A DNA stretch of 64,000 bases, taken from Oscillospiraceae bacterium. GTDB taxonomy: Bacteria > Bacillota > Clostridia > Oscillospirales > Oscillospiraceae. Of the stretch, positions 61,923 through 64,000 are shown one piece after another (the stretch's first letter is position 1; the number at the start of each line of letters is the position of its first letter). A model generated the notes under the pieces. The model was not told the DNA's origin and did not search any database. It saw only the letters and a program-made list of their open reading frames with translations. A program made the position numbers and the translations under genes. The DNA lies in contig SVKV01000004.1 of NCBI GenBank assembly GCA_015068305.1, positions 41,915 to 105,914 of the forward strand. Reading direction: 5' to 3'.

Positions 61923-61973
61923 CTGTTTTGCACAAAATTTAAGAAATATTTTTGTTCTGTGCGGTAAAAACAC

Positions 61974-62002
61974 TTGACAAGGCCTTGGCCAGATGCTATA
62001 AT
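61974..62002 (+). promoter_or_regulatory. ylxM-ffh promoter
   Basis: TTGACA (61974-61979), 17 nt, TATAAT (61997-62002): perfect consensus. Confidence 0.9.
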
Positions 62003-62050
62003 GTGCGAGGTTTCAAGGGAAGACTCTTGACACCGTTAGGAGGTGCCCCG

Positions 62051-62395
62051 ATGGAAGCGGTTGAGACCGTTCTGCTCTTTGATTACTACGGCAGAATGCT
62101 GACTGATAAGCAGAAGGAATATCTTGATCTTCGATACAATCAGGATCTTTCTTTGGGTGAGATCGCCGAGATCATGTGCGTAAGCCGTCAGGCGGTATTT
62201 GACAACCTGACCCGCACCGAGGCCCTGCTTCGTCGGATGGAAGAGAATATCGGATGTGTCAAACGGGATATTGCTGTTCGCAAAGCCGCCCGGGAAATTC
62301 TGGAGGCTGCGGCCGTACTTGACGCCTCTTCCGATCCGGCTGTTTCCGCTTTGGCCCGGCGCATCACCGCTGCGGCTCAGGGACTTGAGGAGTAA
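62051..62395 (+). CDS. YlxM family DNA-binding protein
   Basis: A 114-residue helix-turn-helix protein of the YlxM/p13 family, with sigma-70 region 4-like recognition helices: LTDKQKEYLDLRYNQDLSLGEIAEIMCVSRQAVFDNLTR (in parts: LTDKQKEYLDLRYNQ, SLGEIAEIMCVSRQAVFDN). It sits 3 nt before ffh, the usual ylxM-ffh operon, and modulates SRP in streptococcal relatives. The ATG at 62051 follows AGGAGG; the frame from 61952 runs through the promoter. Confidence 0.93.
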   Translation: MEAVETVLLFDYYGRMLTDKQKEYLDLRYNQDLSLGEIAEIMCVSRQAVFDNLTRTEALLRRMEENIGCVKRDIAVRKAAREILEAAAVLDASSDPAVSALARRITAAAQGLEE

Positions 62396-62398
62396 ACT

Positions 62399-63751
62399 AT
62401 GGCATTTGAAGGCTTAACTGAAAAAATCAATTCCACCTTCAAAAAGCTTCGCGGCAAGGGCCGTCTGAAAGAAGCCGATGTGAAGGAGGCCATGCGCGAG
62501 ATCCGCATGGCGCTGCTGGAGGCGGACGTCAGCTACAAGGTCTGTAAGGACTTCACCAAGCAGGTCACCGAGCGCTGCGTCGGCACCGATGTGCTGGAAT
62601 CTCTGACTCCTGCCCAGATGATCATCAAGATCGTCAACGAAGAGCTGACAAAGCTCATGGGCAGCGACACCAAACATATCAATATCAATCCCAACGGCCC
62701 CACCGTGGTTATGCTGGTGGGTCTGCAGGGTGCGGGTAAAACCACCAACGGCAGTAAACTTGCCGGCCTGCAGAAGCGGCAGGGAAGAAACCCGCTGCTG
62801 GTCGCCTGCGATATCTACCGTCCCGCTGCAATCCAGCAGCTGAAGGTCTGCGGTGAAAAACTGGGCATCCCCGTTTTTGAGAAGGGCACCCAGGATCCGG
62901 TCCAGACCGCCAAGGAAGCTGTTCTCTACGCCCGTCAGCATGGCCATGATATGGTCTTCCTGGATACCGCCGGCCGTCTGCATGTGGACGAAGCGCTGAT
63001 GAATGAGCTGAAGAGCATCAAGGCCACCGTCAAGCCCGATGAGATCATGCTGGTGGTGGACGCCATGACCGGCCAGGACGCAGTCAATGCAGCCCAGAGC
63101 TTCAACGAATGGCTGGACATCGACTCTGTGATGCTTTCCAAGCTGGACGGCGACGCCAGAGGCGGTGCTGCCCTGTCTGTCCGGGCTGTTACCGGCAAGC
63201 CCATCAAGTTCTCCGGTATCGGCGAAAAGCTGGAGGATATCGAGCCCTTCCATCCCGACCGGATGGCAAGCCGGATCCTCGGTATGGGCGATATGCTGAC
63301 CCTCATCGAGAAGGCTGAGAAGGCATTCGATGCCAAGAAGGCCGAGGAGATGGAGAAGCGGCTGAAAAGCAACCGCTTCACCCTGGCCGACTACTACGAT
63401 CAGCTGGTGCAGCTGAAGAGCATGGGCTCCATGGAGGAAATCCTGGCCCAGATGCCCGGCGGTGCCAATCTGAAGGGCGTCAAGGTGGACGAAAAGGCCA
63501 TGGCCAGAACCGAGGCTATCATCCTGTCCATGACTCCCTATGAGCGGGAACATCCCAATGTGATCGCGGCCTCCCGGAAGAAGCGTATTGCTGCCGGTGC
63601 AGGTGTGAAGGTGGAGGATGTGAACCGGCTGCTGAAGTCCTTTGAACAGATGCAGAAGCTCATCAAGCAGTTCTCCGGCCCCGGTATGGGTAAGAAAATG
63701 AAGCGCATGGGCCGCATGGGCGGCTTCAAGGGCGGCTTCCCCGGCTTCTAA
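62399..63751 (+). CDS. ffh: Signal recognition particle protein Ffh
   Basis: SRP54 GTPase that directs membrane proteins to the translocon. It has 450 residues: N domain, G domain with GLQGAGKTT (107-115), DTAGRL and TKLDGDARGG-type motif (SKLDGDARGG), and a methionine-rich M domain ending PGMGKKMKRMGRMGGFKGGF. It starts 3 nt after ylxM with GAGGAG before it. rpsP follows after 78 nt. Its 4.5S RNA partner is not in this window. Confidence 0.97.
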   Translation: MAFEGLTEKINSTFKKLRGKGRLKEADVKEAMREIRMALLEADVSYKVCKDFTKQVTERCVGTDVLESLTPAQMIIKIVNEELTKLMGSDTKHININPNGPTVVMLVGLQGAGKTTNGSKLAGLQKRQGRNPLLVACDIYRPAAIQQLKVCGEKLGIPVFEKGTQDPVQTAKEAVLYARQHGHDMVFLDTAGRLHVDEALMNELKSIKATVKPDEIMLVVDAMTGQDAVNAAQSFNEWLDIDSVMLSKLDGDARGGAALSVRAVTGKPIKFSGIGEKLEDIEPFHPDRMASRILGMGDMLTLIEKAEKAFDAKKAEEMEKRLKSNRFTLADYYDQLVQLKSMGSMEEILAQMPGGANLKGVKVDEKAMARTEAIILSMTPYEREHPNVIAASRKKRIAAGAGVKVEDVNRLLKSFEQMQKLIKQFSGPGMGKKMKRMGRMGGFKGGFPGF

Positions 63752-63829
63752 AAGCCGTTACGATGTTCGCTGAAAGCAAATTGCTTTGCGATATAGATTT
63801 TATTTAGATTATTTATGGAGGTGAATCCC

Positions 63830-64000
63830 ATGGTTAAGATCAGACTGAGAAGAATGGGTGCAAAGAAGGCTCCTTTCTACCGTATCGTTGTTGCTGACGC
63901 CCGCTCCCCCCGCGACGGCCGCTGCATCGAGGAGATCGGCACTTACAACCCCCTGACCAACCCCGCTGCTCTGAACGTTGACGTTGAGAAGGCACAGGCT
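63830..64000 (+). CDS. rpsP: 30S ribosomal protein S16, partial (runs off right edge)
   Basis: The first 57 residues are in the window: [20 protein letters not shown] is the S16 start, then [27 protein letters not shown] lies before the ATG. The ffh-rpsP order is conserved in Firmicutes, where rimM and trmD usually follow. Confidence 0.96.
   Translation, partial: MVKIRLRRMGAKKAPFYRIVVADARSPRDGRCIEEIGTYNPLTNPAALNVDVEKAQA

Overview
The window looks like chromosome of a fairly high-GC, spore-forming Clostridia-type Firmicute, probably close to Oscillospirales (inference). Grounds for this are spoIVA, a MurE with the DNPR motif of meso-diaminopimelate ligases, HPr kinase, a SAM-I (S-box) riboswitch, ClpC with UVR motif, zinc-type L28 and L32, a KdpDE-like two-component system and many vegetative TTGACA-N17-TATAAT promoters. 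Most of it is housekeeping DNA; no insertion sequence, CRISPR array or intact prophage was seen.

Layout. 1-3000: the end of a TrmN6-like methyltransferase, a 2[4Fe-4S] ferredoxin and clpC. 3000-16064: a complete division and cell-wall (dcw) run, mraZ-rsmH-ftsL-pbp-murE-murF-mraY-ftsW-murG-ftsQ-ftsZ, starting at a promoter with three MraZ boxes; murD, murB, murC and ftsA are absent from it. 16086-18359: a methyltransferase, hslO and a five-tRNA operon (Val, Asp, Phe, Gly, Cys). 18600-27205: an EamA protein, enolase, a Gfo/Idh oxidoreductase, a uracil permease, a FadH-like flavoprotein and a Na/phosphate transporter split by a frameshift. 27214-31762 (minus): an ion transporter, an Oad-type Na+ pump beta subunit with a 41-residue partner not obvious by length, and a KdpDE-like pair. 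31951-39541: a duplicated Cys/His-motif protein, cutC, glnA, glyA, ogt with a TetR regulator, a pseudouridine synthase and hprK. 39728-45151: rpmB, a low-GC GyrI-like gene, gpsA-plsY-der, yceD-rpmF and a VOC protein. 45171-54878: spoIVA with a SigE-like promoter, a PH-like protein, YfhO, mnmA, a secreted lysozyme with SH3 repeats, and thyA-folA. 54888-57994: ybjQ with a small membrane protein, an sdpR-sdpI-CPBP operon with a strong palindromic operator, and an unknown gene. 58012-64000: glpK, a rhomboid-like zinc protein, S-box metK, and ylxM-ffh-rpsP.

How the genes work together. The dcw run builds lipid II and the divisome. thyA-folA couple dTMP synthesis to folate recycling, with glyA supplying one-carbon units. 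gpsA-plsY start phospholipid synthesis and glpK feeds glycerol 3-phosphate. ylxM-ffh-rpsP is the classic protein-targeting and ribosome operon. Sodium and phosphate transport genes cluster at 25-32 kb beside a Kdp-type sensor. The less ordinary parts are the SdpR/SdpI/CPBP module, the duplicated CxxC/CxxH protein, the orphan Na+ pump subunits, the frameshifted Na/Pi-PhoU gene with a slippery heptamer, and tRNA-Cys 3'-end repeats. I did not find a clearly new multi-gene defence or mobile system.
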